From: Lojkania enalia
Taxonomy: Eukaryota; Ascomycota; Dothideomycetes; Pleosporales
Direction: 5' to 3'
Assembly (NCBI GenBank): GCA_010094045.1
Contig: ML986667.1
Location: forward strand, 66,982 to 130,981
Length of the DNA stretch: 64,000 bases
Shown here: piece after piece, positions 1-12,418 of the stretch
Position numbering within the stretch: the first letter of the stretch is position 1
Layout of the letters: the number at the start of each line of letters is the position of its first letter
The notes under the pieces: generated by a model
Databases searched by the model: none
The model's input: only the letters and a program-made list of their open reading frames with translations
What the model was told of the DNA's origin: nothing
Translations under genes and position numbers: made by a program

Positions 1-1065
1 AGAGAGAGGCCCGCTCGAGGGAGCCGAGGCATGCTGCTGTGGTCTGCGCCTGGCGTGGGCCAGGCGTGTGCTAGCCTCCGCGACGGCGGGCGTACCAACA
101 ACCCCCCTCCACAGCTATCGCCGCCGACCCGCGCGACGAGCTGCAAAAGCCGTCTCGAGGAGCGGCGAGAGGGGGGCTGCAGGGTGCGCGGATGAAGGAC
201 CTGCTCTCATAGGGCATCCTGAGCTGCTGGCTACCTGCCTCAGTTCCTTTTATTTTGCACACCCCTCGCCCCCAGCTATCCGACCTCTGCCAGTCTCTGA
301 CCGCGAGCCAGCCAGCCATACGTCCCATTTGCTCCCCTTGTGCGTCTTCAAAGCTCTTGTTATTAGACAAGACCGCAAGCACTGCCCTGGCGCGCGCTCT
401 CTCTCTCTTCGCATGCGCACAAGCTCGAGCTCATCACTCAAGCCCTCGCCGTCACCTTGCCAGACCTCAGGTCATATCGTCGCGTTCGGTCTTGTCTCCC
501 GTCGGCCGGCTCGGTTGCAGCTCGGACGCACAGCCTGATTGACGCAGCCCACGCTTCCCGCCCGCATCGAATTCTTGGAGAAATCCCCTGCCAGAACTCG
601 ATCTCGGGGCCGCGATCTCAAGACCCCGAACCTCTCCTCCCATCTCGCATCTTAGCCGCTCCCCCCATCGCACGCCGGTAGTCTCTAGGATCCTGCCAAC
701 ACCATCGATTGCCACCATCCTCGGTTTGGTTGCTCTGCGCCTGTGCCCTGGCCTTGGAGGCGTCCGTTTCTTAGCTCCATTCCTCGCCGACCCATTCTTA
801 GGCCTCTGCTCACCACGTCCCGTCCCCGGCCTGGACGGCTGCCTCTCCATCCCCTTCCCCTCGCTCTCCATTATCGTCCCACCTCTTTTTCCCTCGTCTT
901 TTCAGCTGTGTCCTTGGATGCCTAAACATTGGTCGCCGTTGGCCCCGTCGTGCTGTTTTTCGTCCAGGGTCGTGTCAGCAGCCGCCCTTCTCAGTGGTCG
1001 ACGCTCTACCCCGCGCCACATTTGCGCATTTGCCACAGTCTAGTCCAGCCGTCTCGTCGACCACA
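1..1065. other. Leader and upstream region of the first gene
   Basis: No convincing gene. The stretch is C/T-rich on the plus strand, as expected for a fungal promoter and a long 5' leader in front of the ATG at 1066. Open frames here have low-complexity composition and no domain-like pattern. Confidence 0.5.
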
Positions 1066-2557
1066 ATGCCGCCTGTCAGGACGCTGCCGACATCAGCGAA
1101 GCCGCTCAAGACCGAACGGACTCATGAGGAGAATCAGGAACGGTATGTTGCCGTCTCTTTGCGTCAATGCCTCGTTGGCTGGTCGCTGATTTTCTCTTCG
1201 TAGAGCATACATTGCCGCCTCTAGGCGAAGCGACCGCAGCCTCGAAGCGCGGATTGAATCAGCGCGTCGTGCATCCGAAATCCACAAGAAGCGAACTGGT
1301 CGCGGATTGCGCGTGACCGAGCAAGATGTCGCCAACGAAGAAATGTATGAGGAAGAGGAAGAAGATATGCCCACCCAGTTCCAAAGACTGAGTGCGCATT
1401 TCCACACCAACTCTCTCCTTTTCAATCGCAAACTGTCAGATTACATTGCAACACAAACTGCAGTGAGGAACCAGTTTCTCCAGCAGTACTCCGCACTGCC
1501 CTTGCAGGGGTTTGGACAGCAATTCCCATCCAATTTGGCACAGGTCCCTAGCCAAACCGTCAATCCATACATGACGCAGCAACAGATGGCGTTTCCGCAA
1601 ATGTTCAATCGCACTCCACAGACTTTCAATCAATCTTCTCCTCCATACAGCCCACAAACTTTCCATCAGCCTCAGCTGCACCACCGCCAGGCTCCTTATT
1701 CCATACCTCAACGCCCGCAAGCACACCAACGCTCGGCTTCGATCCCGACGTTCCCGTCCGCCCCAGGCTTCCAACAGACTACGCAACTTGCAAGCCCTAC
1801 TACCGAAACATCATATGGGGAAGGACAACGAAGGATGTCATTACCTCCTCAAATCTTAGAACAATCTACACCCCAGATGACAGATGACCTGACGCGCCCT
1901 CCTTTATCACAATCAACAACATCTCAGAGCGGGCCACAGCAGGCTAGTTCGCTGCAGCGCAAAGCATCTTGTGGCTCGACAACACCTCCGTCAGCACATG
2001 ACAGCCCCATCTCGCAAGCAGGCAACCCTTCATCGACAACCTATTCCTTGATGGCACCCAATTACGCAACGAGCAACCAAAGCATGAATACAAATCCGCT
2101 ATCAATGTCCCTCCCACCCGAGTCACAGCAGTTCGTTGGTTCAACGCTTGACCCTACGGATCCACTTACCCCAATGTTCATGGCGGGCAGTGATCGAATT
2201 CCGCAGCCCTTCACTAGCACCTATACATACAATCCGAATTTATCTCCAAAGGCTTCGCGGTCTGGTGGCTCCGGCAACCCGACCCAGGCTAACACTAACC
2301 AAGCCTTGACTGCTAACGCACCAATCAATATCGATACGGCTATGCACAGTACACCGTCACCGACCAATCCGAATTCAGCTGTGTCCGATTTGATGTCTCC
2401 ATTCATGACAATGCCCCCTTCCAGCTTCGATTTTTTGGGCTATGATCTGTTTCAGAACATGGACATGGCACAAAATGGCGGCAGCCAAGGTTCTCAGGAG
2501 GAGTTCGATACCAGTACCTGGCTCGACGACTCGGCCTGGGAGGCCCAGACGCAATAG
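1066..2557 (+). CDS. Conserved fungal Gln/Pro/Ser-rich protein, function unknown
   Basis: Two exons, 1066-1142 and 1204-2557, joined by a 61-nt intron (GTATGT to TAG) that splits an Arg codon; the product is 476 aa. The N-terminal ~90 residues are the ordered part: a basic, Ala/Arg/Ser-rich segment (AYIAASRRSDRSLEARIES) that looks helical, then an acidic run (EEMYEEEEED at about 85-95). The rest is low-complexity Gln, Pro, Ser and Thr, ending in an acidic-aromatic tail (STWLDDSAWE). I recognise the N-terminal block as a recurring but uncharacterised fungal family. The make-up resembles a transcriptional regulator with a small basic region and an activating tail, but I see no zinc finger or leucine zipper, so that role is inference. 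The start is the first ATG in frame with the conserved block. Confidence 0.8.
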
Positions 2558-5119
2558 CCTATGGAGCGTAATGAGTGACCATGTTTTTGTATTGCTGCGC
2601 GCAATTCTAACGTCGTCGTTGGCTGCATGGTAAGCAGCCGCATTGATGTTGGCATCTATGTTACGCGAGCTGGTTGAACTCAGCTTCCTGGAATGGGAGG
2701 CGTTTGGGAGTTTTAAAAGTGAGCGGGGGTTTCGTATAATTAATTTTCGTACGGTTATGTCGGCTTGGACCTTATGAGTTGTTAGATACCCTCGAAGCCA
2801 CGATGGCTTGGGTACCCGGTTTGAAGAGTATCCCAATTTTTTTTTTTTTTTTTGGGGGGGGAGGGGGATGAATTCAGTCTATTATATTATAATTCCGTTC
2901 TACGCTTATTGGATTTTCGTCATAGCTACGAAGGTAACGATTTGGGAGGTACTCTGGAAACGGAATTTCACTGACTCCATTATGAACAACACATCCGGGA
3001 TTTTAACGCACATTATTTATCTACTGAGTTCAGTCTATTTTGCAGAGGGTACTACAGCAACCTGATTGCCCACCGCCTATACAAATAATACATAATAATT
3101 AAACCATCTGCATGTCTTATTACCTAGTATCACGCTTCACTTTCCGCTGTGAATTGTAGTTTGTTCGCTTCGTGGTCACATCCAACTATATCAAGGAAGT
3201 GGGACGACTGCCCTGTACCAGGTCACACAGATTCCTGCGCTTAGTTAACCAGTGATCGACAGGTCATGGTGACACTCTTATCCACTTTAAGAAACCCATA
3301 TCCATGAATCATTCTATGGTAACTAAGCCTTCTAAGGCAACTTCTAGGCTACGAGATAGCACTGATAGCGATATGCATAGTACGGATCCACCGGGGACAC
3401 GTCCCTTGTCTTAAAACGGTAGCACCCTGCGGGCCGTCCAGCGGCGTAGTGCAACGTGGAATAAGGGGGGGCGGTACACAAGCGGTTGAGCCGGGCAGTG
3501 TTCGTCAAAATCTCGCTTGCGAGCAAGATGCTTCGCACACATCTACAATCACGGAATAGCTTGGATACACCCGAGAGAGCGTCGGCCTGAAGTGAAATGA
3601 TGCCCCTGGCTATCCTTGGGTTGTGCTTTGATTCGCGTCACCCCGGCTCCTCGACGCGATACGGATAAATCGTTTACGGCCGCCACCAGTTCCGCCATCG
3701 TCATTGCCTGTACGGCTATTCCTCGATTTCGTGTGCCCTAGATCCTTTACCATTGACCGCGAGTGCCAACGGCCATTCCTCCAATCGTCGGACCGCGCCT
3801 TCATGTGCCACAAAATGCTACCGAATGCAACTCCATTCCCCAACAAAGCATGCGGACAGGTCGAAGTCTTCTTGCCTCTAAGGCTAGTGGCAGCACTCTG
3901 AAGGACTTGGGATAACCTTGTCTCTATCAAGTTGGTTAGACATCTTTCCTTGTTGTACATGGAGGACCTGAAAATGACGGGTGCATGCAGCGTCAACGGC
4001 ATCACATTTGCAGAATGTGTGACTACTCCTGATTGAATATGGAAATTTTTCTACAGTTGCTTCCCCGTTGATACCTTCCCCGAGCCTTCAGGATGAGTAC
4101 TAACTGGATTACAGCATGGCTGACAGCTTTCTCAACTTAGAACGGTCCATTTTCTTCATGTCCAGCACGTTGCATTCGGCGACGGACTCTCGCATCTACA
4201 GTAGGCTCGCTCGCTTACCGCCTAGGAGGAAATTAGTGCCTGTCAAAAGTTTATCGCCAATACTCTCCAGATAGTCGCATCACCACAATCACATATTCGG
4301 AGGCAAAAGTCGCAGATCCACAGCAACCTCGGCAGGGTATACTGTTGAACTTGATCAATATCAATTGGTTTAGCCGCAACATCACCATGCCTTCCTTATA
4401 GGCATTGTGCTCGTTGGAATTCCCAATAGCGATTAGGTTAGGTATGTCCAATATTTTTAACGAGATCGCGCTCGTGGGTTCAGCCTTTGGACCTGATTTG
4501 CGCTACAAGAGGCTGAGAAGAGGCGCTGTTATGCTACACTCGTAGCAAAACCTATCTGTGGTATACTGGCTGATCCGGCTGGTGCCGGGCCTAGGCTCTA
4601 AATATTCCCTAAAGTGTTACACCATGTGCTCTTGATAACTGCTACAGACTGTGTCAATGAGACCACGCTAATTACCCTCGCGATGGCATTCCCTTTACCG
4701 ACAAGATTCTCCGATCGGTAGCTTCTATGCCGCTATCTATTGAAGAAGTAAGAGTACCTAGGCTTGGCCCGAAGCTTGAACTTTCTTGGAAGGTTCCCGT
4801 CGGAGGGTCAGGTTAAGCATAGGCGATAGCTGTCATGAGTGGCGTGAAGAGGACAGGGAGATCATTGGTGGGATATGGCAGGTTGCGTGCATATCTCCCG
4901 TCAACAAGGTCCCATTTTGAGGCACTATCGTACTTGGTCCATACACCCCTGTTCTGCGGCATGATAGCTGGCGAGTATTGAACAGGTACAAATAACAGGC
5001 TTTGACCGAACCACCTTCGCTCCAACTCTGGGTGCATCCCCATTCTAAGACTTCCTTTCGTTCCCTTTTCCATTCGCTTGGTTTGATAATTCAGAAGGGG
5101 CATCACTTCTTTATGAAAC
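2558..5119. other. Intergenic, no gene recognised
   Basis: About 2.5 kb without a supportable gene. It holds a T17-G8 homopolymer pair near 2837-2860. Open frames on both strands (for example 3610-4005 minus and 4813-5160 minus) have no family resemblance and no plausible exon structure. Confidence 0.5.
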
Positions 5120-7851
5120 ATGCGGCTCATAGGCGTCTTTTTCTGCGCTTCTGCATTCATTGCAGCAAACGCGGAACCCCTGCGTACGCCTATCTTTCAT
5201 TTCTACCACTTCCAAGCCAATTCCGAAAACATTTTGAACTGTTTGAATAGTTGGTTTTACGGCAGCTGCTGACGAGATATTCTGCTTCCTAGTTCACCTT
5301 CCGGTACAATTCAGGCCTAGATATGCTTCTTACCCCCCATACGGCTCCGATTCCACGTCTTCAGCATCCCTCACTGGATCAAGTAGCCTTATTAGCTCAG
5401 AAATCAGCTTACCAACTCTTTCCACCGTGACTAGCTCCGCGCCCATTACAGAGACCGACGCAACTAGCTTTTTCAGCACCAAATCCAGTTCTAAGTCCAG
5501 CTCTTCCTCTAGCACCTCCACCACCGAAGGAGAGTATCATCCATATCCGCCCGATACTTTGACGGAGAGTAGTAGCACTGCGACTAGGTCGTCGAAAACA
5601 TCGCCTTCGACGACTGTAAGGCCCTTGCCTACGACGAGTACGTCTTCTGGTGTTACAACATCGCCGACTTCTACGGCTAGGACTCCTACGACATCTCCTA
5701 CTGATAGTTTGTCACCCCCGGATAGCACGACTGGTACGAGTAGCTCGACCTATGGACCTAGGTCGTCTAGTCCATCTAGTTCGGTACCAACTTCTGGCTC
5801 ATCTTCGTCGAGTTCGATACCTCCAGCCAATTCATCTTCTACATCCAGCTTAACTCTTACAAGCAGTATTTCTTCAGGGTTCAGTTCGACGTTTACATCA
5901 TCAATACTGCCGCCTTTCCCAACCAGTAATTCTACGTTGTCATCACCTAGTAGTGGGACAACCCTTCTGCCCACTACCCCTAGTATGATAACTACGACCG
6001 ATGTTTCTTCGACGTCCAGCTCTATCTTTTCAACTGGTGTATCCTCAGGAACTTCGTCGACCTTCTCATCTGAATCGCCGCCTTACCCTATTAGTAATAC
6101 TTCTATGTCGTATAGTACAGGCACTGGGGGAACCACTTCGACTCCTAGCATAACTATTACAACGGGCTCTTCCTCCACGTTATCTAGCTTGACAACCAGT
6201 GTGTCCTCAGGAACCACCTCAGTCTTCTCGTCCGAAACACCTCTTTACCCAACCACTAATTCTACATACATGTCGTATAGCACTGGCACAGGAGGGACGA
6301 CCTCGACACCTAGCATACCACTTACGACAAGCATGACAACTACAGCGTCTTCAGGATTCACCACCACTATATCGTCAACAGAATCACCTCTTTCCCCAAC
6401 ATCAAACACTACGACTATATCTTCGACTGAAACACCTCCGTACCCAACCGGAAATACGACAACAACGTCGTATAGTACTAGTACTAGAGGAACAACTTCG
6501 ACGCCCAGCATAACCCTTACAACAGGTTCCCCCTCTTCCACCTTAACAACGAATACTTCTTCAGGATTCCCTACGAGCATACCGTCAACGAACATACCCC
6601 CTTACCCACTCCCAAGCAACACGACTTCATACATTTCATCTAGCAGTGGCACAGGTGTAACGACTTCGACGTCTAGCATAATTCTAACAACGGACTTTTC
6701 TTCTAGCTCAACCAGCGGTGTCTCTTCGGGATACCCCTCAAGTCTATCATCAACCGAGACACCACCATTCCCAGTCCCAAGCAATTCGACAACGTATACG
6801 TATCCTACAAGTGGGACGGGATATACAATTAGCAGCTCAGGGGCGCCGACCCTAAGTACAAGTGCCAGCGAATCGTCGACAACAGAGACTTCACTGTCAT
6901 CCGGCACAAGCTTAAGTGGAACGAGCAGTGTGTCGAGTTCAACAAGCTCCACTTCATCGACAGGTAGCTCGGATAGTACAAGCCTTACGTCAACATCATC
7001 AAGTTACGGGCCTTCAACTGGACCTAGCACTTCCATTTCGACAACCGCGTCAGGCATCACGCCCTCGTCAAGTAGTGGTAGTACTAGTGGGACTACGGCT
7101 TTGTCTAGCTCAACGGGCGTAACTACATCTCCATCTAGCTTGACATGGACAAGTACAAGTGCATCCGGCTCTAGCAACACAATCTCAACGCCAACCTCCT
7201 CGTCAAGCCACTCTACCACAATCACAACATCAACTTCCTCCGAAGCCACCAGTATATCCTTATCCACATCCACGCGATCCTCCTCATCAACAACCTCCAA
7301 TTACAAACCCACCCCCCCAGAATCTACTACTTCAACCCCATCCATCACGTCCACTACCCCCTACCCATCCGACACCACCAGCGCCAGCACATCCAATACC
7401 GACACTGACGCCACCAGCTTCTACAGCTCGACCTCCGCCCCTTCCGCCAGTAGCACTTCCACCCACAACGATTACCCACCCGATAGCACTGACACCGACG
7501 CTACCAGCTTCTACAGCTCAACCTCCACGCCAGCGACCTCGTCATCCGAGCCCTACAACCCACACCCCGACCCAACAACCTTCACCGATGCAACGAGCTT
7601 CTTCTCTTCAATGTCCACCCGCACGACGTTCCAGACTAGCGTCAGTTCGAGTACGACGGAGGAGGGATATAATATTGGGCCTAGGCCGACGACGTCTCTT
7701 GAGGCGCGCCAGGGCATATTCAGTGCTGTAAGTCGATTCTCGTAACACCATCTAGCCTCACCTAGTATTCCCCTTCCTTTATATTATGTGGTTGATATGT
7801 ATGGTGTGTGTGGCTAATGTGATACAGAGAGCATTATGGTTCCTAGCGTAA
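5120..7851 (+). CDS. Secreted Ser/Thr-rich repeat protein, adhesin- or mucin-like
   Basis: Three exons, 5120-5183, 5293-7727 and 7828-7851, give 840 aa. Exon 1 supplies a signal peptide (MRLIGVFFCASAFIAANA, likely cut after Ala18). The long open frame has no ATG of its own, and this exon joins it in phase through a donor at 5184 and the CCTAG acceptor at 5292 with a CTGAC branch site. The mature chain is nearly all Ser, Thr, Pro and Gly. About six degenerate ~60-residue repeats span roughly residues 200-550, with PPYPxSN and GTxTSTPSI as landmarks. A TDATSF(F/Y)S motif occurs once near the N-terminus and three times near the C-terminus. A canonical intron (7728-7827) adds a short tail, RALWFLA; this is too short for a classical GPI signal. 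It is probably a heavily O-glycosylated wall or matrix protein; adhesion is inference. Confidence 0.75.
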
Positions 7852-10247
7852 TCCTGACAGGAGAACGAAGGATACGTGATGATTGGTGGCGTTTGAAAAG
7901 CCGGTCATGATTGCTGTTTATTTTGTATATTTATCTTTTGTTCTTACAGTCTTTTTGGGACGTAGGGCCATGGATGGGTGATGGGGGTTTTCCTAATACT
8001 GTGTGGTTTGTGAGACAAATTTTTTTATGTGGGTGTGGACTCAAGGGGAGTGGGCATATGATGGATATTATGGGTGATAGCTTCTGTGATGTGATGTGAG
8101 TACTCGCGCCCTCTGAAGGCGAGGAATGGAGTCCGAGATTCTAAGGACTGACTCACAGACGCCTTGATATTTTATCGAGTCTCCGCATACGAATCGATGT
8201 ATCTACAGCTAGCTCAGATACACCCATATACAGAATGCCAATCCTCCTTAAATCAGCCTTCTACTTCGTAGCATCCACCCACCTCTTTTATAATCTGTAC
8301 TTCAACCCCATAGCAATCATCTCCAAATTCCTCCGGTCTCCACCCTTAGCCTCGTCCAAACTCAAAAACTCCTCTCCCCATTCACCAATTAACCCATTCA
8401 TAAACGTAGAATTCCTCATCAACGTCCTCGCCGCGCCTAAACACTAGCGACGGCCTGGAGATATCCATTACGATGGATACCGGGTCTACTGTCTGGGGAT
8501 CGGCTAGCGCGTCCCGTTTTAGATAGGCGATGTGCGAGGCTGTGATGATGAACACGCGTTGTACTTTCTTGCGATGTATGAATATGTCCTGGAGGAAAGC
8601 TATTGCAAGATGGATCAAGCACCAGTCGCGAAGCCGCCGGTCTTTCCATACGTATTCTTCTTCCTTTCCTCCTCTTCTGGGCCTTAAGAAATAAAATTAA
8701 TAGAAACGAACGAGCAGAAATGTTTCTCCCCACTTGAACTGCATCGTCCCTCCTACTTTTCTCCTAGGAGTATTGCCTTATAGGAACATTTGTGGTTTTT
8801 TTTTTTTTTTTTTTTTTTGCACATGTAATCAAACTCAGGAATCTCGTGAGCTGCTCCTTTCCGGCTAGGGACGCTACACTCAAACTCAGCCACTAACCCT
8901 TCATTTATGGTCGCCATTACAACACTAATCCGCCAGCTAGCGGCTTAGGCACGGAACAATGGAGACACTCCTCATAGGTGGAGGTTAATGGGCAATTATT
9001 GGAAAATTGGTTGGCTTTCTGGAGATGTGTTTGTAGCTGGTGGACGCGAACCTTTTTACACCTAAGGCGATTTCATACAAGTTAAGCGCTCGTACAATGG
9101 CCATGTCGTGAGTGAAAACACCCCCGCATTTCCTATAATTAGTGGTAGGGAGACGTACCACCTGAAAAAGTGGATGGATCCATCCATCAGAAATGTGGAT
9201 TGCCTTTTGAGGGGAAGCGTCGCCTGCTGTACAAGCTAGATTTTCGTAAGCCTATCATATAAGGGCTGGCTAGCCAACAGACTTAATCAGTAATTAGACG
9301 ATGCCAATTCCTGATTTGCATTTGATCCATCGTAAAGGCTCTACCTCGAATTTATGCAAGGCGGCAGCGCTGTCGTCGGTTAGGTCCCTCGCCCTTACAT
9401 ATCCGGAAATAGAAAGCCACCCTTGACGATCAGCGCGTTTTGAATCTTATCAAGCATTCACATATCAGCTGAGTCAACAAGAGTTGAGATATATTCTGAA
9501 GGAAATATACATTTTAGCTTGGCTAAGAGCTTCGACTAAGTTGGCGAATTGCTCGCCTGTGGTGGATCGTGTCGGTCACCAAATTCACACAGAGTAGCTA
9601 AGGAGGCAAATGAGAATAAAATACAACATTTAAAATACCGTAGATACTAGAATATAGCAACATGGTGAATTTAAGAAGGGTAAATATTCTATTATATTAG
9701 TTGTTGTTCACTTGCTGTAAAAGTATAAAGTTTGGATGAGTACTTGCGTGATATAATTAGACAACATCGGACGTGGCCGACAAGATGATAGGCTGCTGAA
9801 GTAGTAACCTTAATGTATACATAGCGAGAGAAGTTCGTATGTTCTATAACCCACGATGAAGTATAGAATAAACGCAAAGGTATAATGGTTATACAAGTCG
9901 TTTCGATTGTTGCATAAAATTCTCGTTGGATCTAGGCCAAACTAATGTGGGGATAACCCGATCGTTGGCGCCCATTACTATATATTCCCGCACATGTAGT
10001 AGAAGATCAAAACCCGTCTTATTATACTGGGGAAGTATATAAATAGAAAAAATTAGATAGTTAACAAGACAATTTTATCCACTCATAAAGCAGAATACTT
10101 GTTTCATAAGACTCCATCCTAGCTAAAAATGTGGGTATATATAAATGCTCGTAAACTGAATGTCATAACGTCGTAAATCATTAACTAGCTCTCTTTTAGT
10201 TATTCTACTTTCCTTTGCGACTCAAATTGCGTCCGCGCCTTTGTTCA
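7852..10247. other. AT-rich intergenic stretch
   Basis: No intact gene recognised. It includes a T23 run at 8796-8818 and a short possible cytochrome P450 relic near 8235. The frequent stops in all frames fit a decayed or gene-poor stretch. Confidence 0.45.
8235..8447 (+). pseudogene. Possible N-terminal relic of a cytochrome P450
   Basis: A 70-codon frame starts with a hydrophobic segment followed by FYNLYFNPIA, which resembles the 'YxLYFHPLxxxPGP' stretch after the membrane anchor of fungal P450s. The proline-rich hinge and everything downstream, including any heme-binding Cys motif, are absent. The resemblance is short and may be chance. Confidence 0.15.
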
Positions 10248-11595
10248 TTATGAGGGTTCGCCGCCCCGTCGTAGCAACTTCGTCAAGAACCCCTTCTTGG
10301 TCTTCGGCTTACTCTCAACTGGTAATGGATACCCGTTGACAAGAGCTTCGGCATTCAAGCGCTGCGCTTCCGAATAATCCCACGGAATCGTCCATTTATG
10401 CTGCGGTATTTCTCCGAGCTTCGTACTATCCGAGGCGAAAGTATAGGTCGACGGCGTGATCTTGTCCGCCCGACGTCTTGAGGGGCCGACTCCAGGGGAT
10501 GGCGTGTATCTGTCCCCAGGAGGTGGACTCTTTTGTGGGCTTGGAAGTTTGGGAGGCGGGAGGTGTGGAAGCACTGTGTTGTCGGGTCGGATATGCGGCC
10601 ATGTGTTTGGTCGAGGTCCGTCGATCGAACCTGCTCTCCTCCTTCCCTTAGGATGAACATTCTTTGATTTTGGAGGGGGTGAGGCCGAAAGTGGATCAAT
10701 CGGAGTATACTGGGGCAGAGGTGACCCCATAGGTGAAGCATATGGCGGGGTTGCCGCCGCCGGACGCGACTTTGTCGAGATGGAGCTGCCTGATGAACCT
10801 TTTCGAGTATTTAATGGTCTGACAACGGCAAGTTGTGTTTGACTCGGAGAGCTTTTCATGGGTACTCGAGCAACTGTAGGGCCAGTCGGTCGTGGTCTTG
10901 AGGTATTGTTCTTCCTCATATCTGGGCTTCTACCGCCCCTGAGTGCCTTGCTATCCCTGATCACGCTCCCAATACAATCCTGATGTTTCATGCTCCCGCA
11001 TCGTGGACACCCTTCAATCCGATAAACCTGGATCTGCGACTGGCTTAGTCGTCGATATAACTGATTAAGCGAGTCGATCGCTTCGGCTCTTGAAGCATCG
11101 GAAAGGTTCGTTAAGGACTGGTAATCTAGATTGAGATGGCTATTTCTCGAATCACGATTCAGAAAGGCCGTAATTATACCTACGAGGCCGGTATTAAGCT
11201 TGATGAGCGTCTCAGCTAGAGAGGCGTGTGCGATTGCTGTTGTAGATCCTGATCAGCGTTGTCCGTCTTCGATTAGGGAACAACCGTGAAATACTTCCCC
11301 GAGGATGAGGGGGCTCACCATCACCTCTGGCGAATCGATCGCCAACCTTGCCGTAATGCTTCTCATAGCTCGACTGGATCTCTGCAGGCCCCCGTCTTAA
11401 TGAGTTCGATAATCGCAGCTCGGCCCCGGACGCGGGATCCGACTGAGCTCTGTGTTTACGACTTTTGCGTTTCCGACGCCGCTCTCGGAGCTTCTTGAAG
11501 ATGTTGAGGCCGTTCGTGAACGCATGAATCAGGTTTGACACGCAACTTGACACCTCACCTTCGCCAGAGCTATTCTTACCTAAAAAATTTGACAT
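10248..11595 (-). CDS. Conserved fungal protein of unknown function
   Basis: Two exons on the minus strand, 11595-11319 and 11236-10248, give 421 aa; the 82-nt intron has a GTGAGC donor and a CAACAG acceptor that join in phase. The downstream frame is open well upstream of its first Met, which is why the two frames are merged. The N-terminal ~150 residues look folded: a basic patch (KKLRERRRKRKSRKHR near 35-50) and a helical, hydrophobic segment (IAHASLAETLIKLNTGLVGI) at about 93-112. A Cys cluster (EGCPRCGSMKHQDC, ~170-185) could bind metal. The C-terminal half is disordered, rich in Pro, Ser and Arg, and ends in a basic KKGFLTKLLRRGG tail. I do not recognise a named family. It could be a scaffold; that is a guess from the disorder. 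Confidence 0.75.
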
Positions 11596-12418
11596 TTGAT
11601 CTATTTAAACAGCGAAAGAATCGAAGCAAGCGAAAGACACGACGAGGCACACAAGGGAGTCACAAAGTAGGCGGGGAAGAGCTCCATAGTTAACCGATAC
11701 CCTTATCCTGGCCCTGGGGCTTAGCTTCACGAATACAGCCCTGGTTCCTGCATCTATGACTGGAGAAAGGACGCTGTTTCAACCTTGCGCAGCACGAGGG
11801 TGCCCGTAGCCGCCGTGAGGGGAAAGTCTTGGAGCGGTTCGGGGCTATGAGTGGTGCAAAGGTTCCGTAGTACTCCCTCAAAACCCTGCTCAACGCCCTC
11901 TGCCCAACCAATTGAGAACTAGCTCAAGGCTAGATTTGCTGATAAACTCCCTGCAGTCCGACCTGCATATATAAACGGCCCAGTCGAGGTGAAGATGTGG
12001 AGGCCCTGCAATTGTGATGAGTTTGAGTGGAATGGACCGATATCGCGACGTGCGGGGCGTCGATATGCCCTTTTCGTCGCCTGCGTTGTTGGGTCCGAGG
12101 GCTTCGCTTCATCGCAATGCCCTCTGGTGGAGCTCGCACCAGCAGCCTAAGGCTGTACACAGACAAAATTAGGAAAGCTAGCTAGCCCGATGCTTGTACG
12201 ACAGGCATTGAGTCAATGCTCATAGATGCAGTAAAATGACCTGCCACAGTAAAAACAGTTGCACAAGGGTTTCATAGTAACTTGAGCTTAGATGGGAACC
12301 GAATATGCTTCATTGCATCAGTCTAGAGCTCCACTGTGCTAACCGGGAGCCAAAATATTATAGTCCCCAAACGCCTCGCTATGCTATAGAGACACAAATT
12401 TACACTACACTGAAAGCC
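11596..12418. other. Spacer between two minus-strand genes
   Basis: Holds the promoter of the gene ending at 10248 and the 3' flank of hrd1. Frames at 11690-11911 and 11930-12166 (minus) are Arg/Ser-rich, without family resemblance or intron logic. Confidence 0.5.

Noticed and set aside
3610..4005. 131-codon minus frame in the 2.6-5.1 kb spacer
   Set aside because: No domain pattern, no flanking exons, amino acid use like random sequence.
5330..7300. Several minus-strand frames opposite the Ser/Thr-rich gene
   Set aside because: They mirror Ser/Thr codons as Val/Glu/Asp-rich antisense sequence; the plus strand has signal peptide, introns and repeats that explain the region.
7728..7745. Stop at 7745 as the end of the Ser/Thr-rich protein
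   Set aside because: A canonical GTAAGT donor at 7728 with a GCTAAT branch and ACAG acceptor gives a short last exon in phase; the read-through end lies inside that intron.
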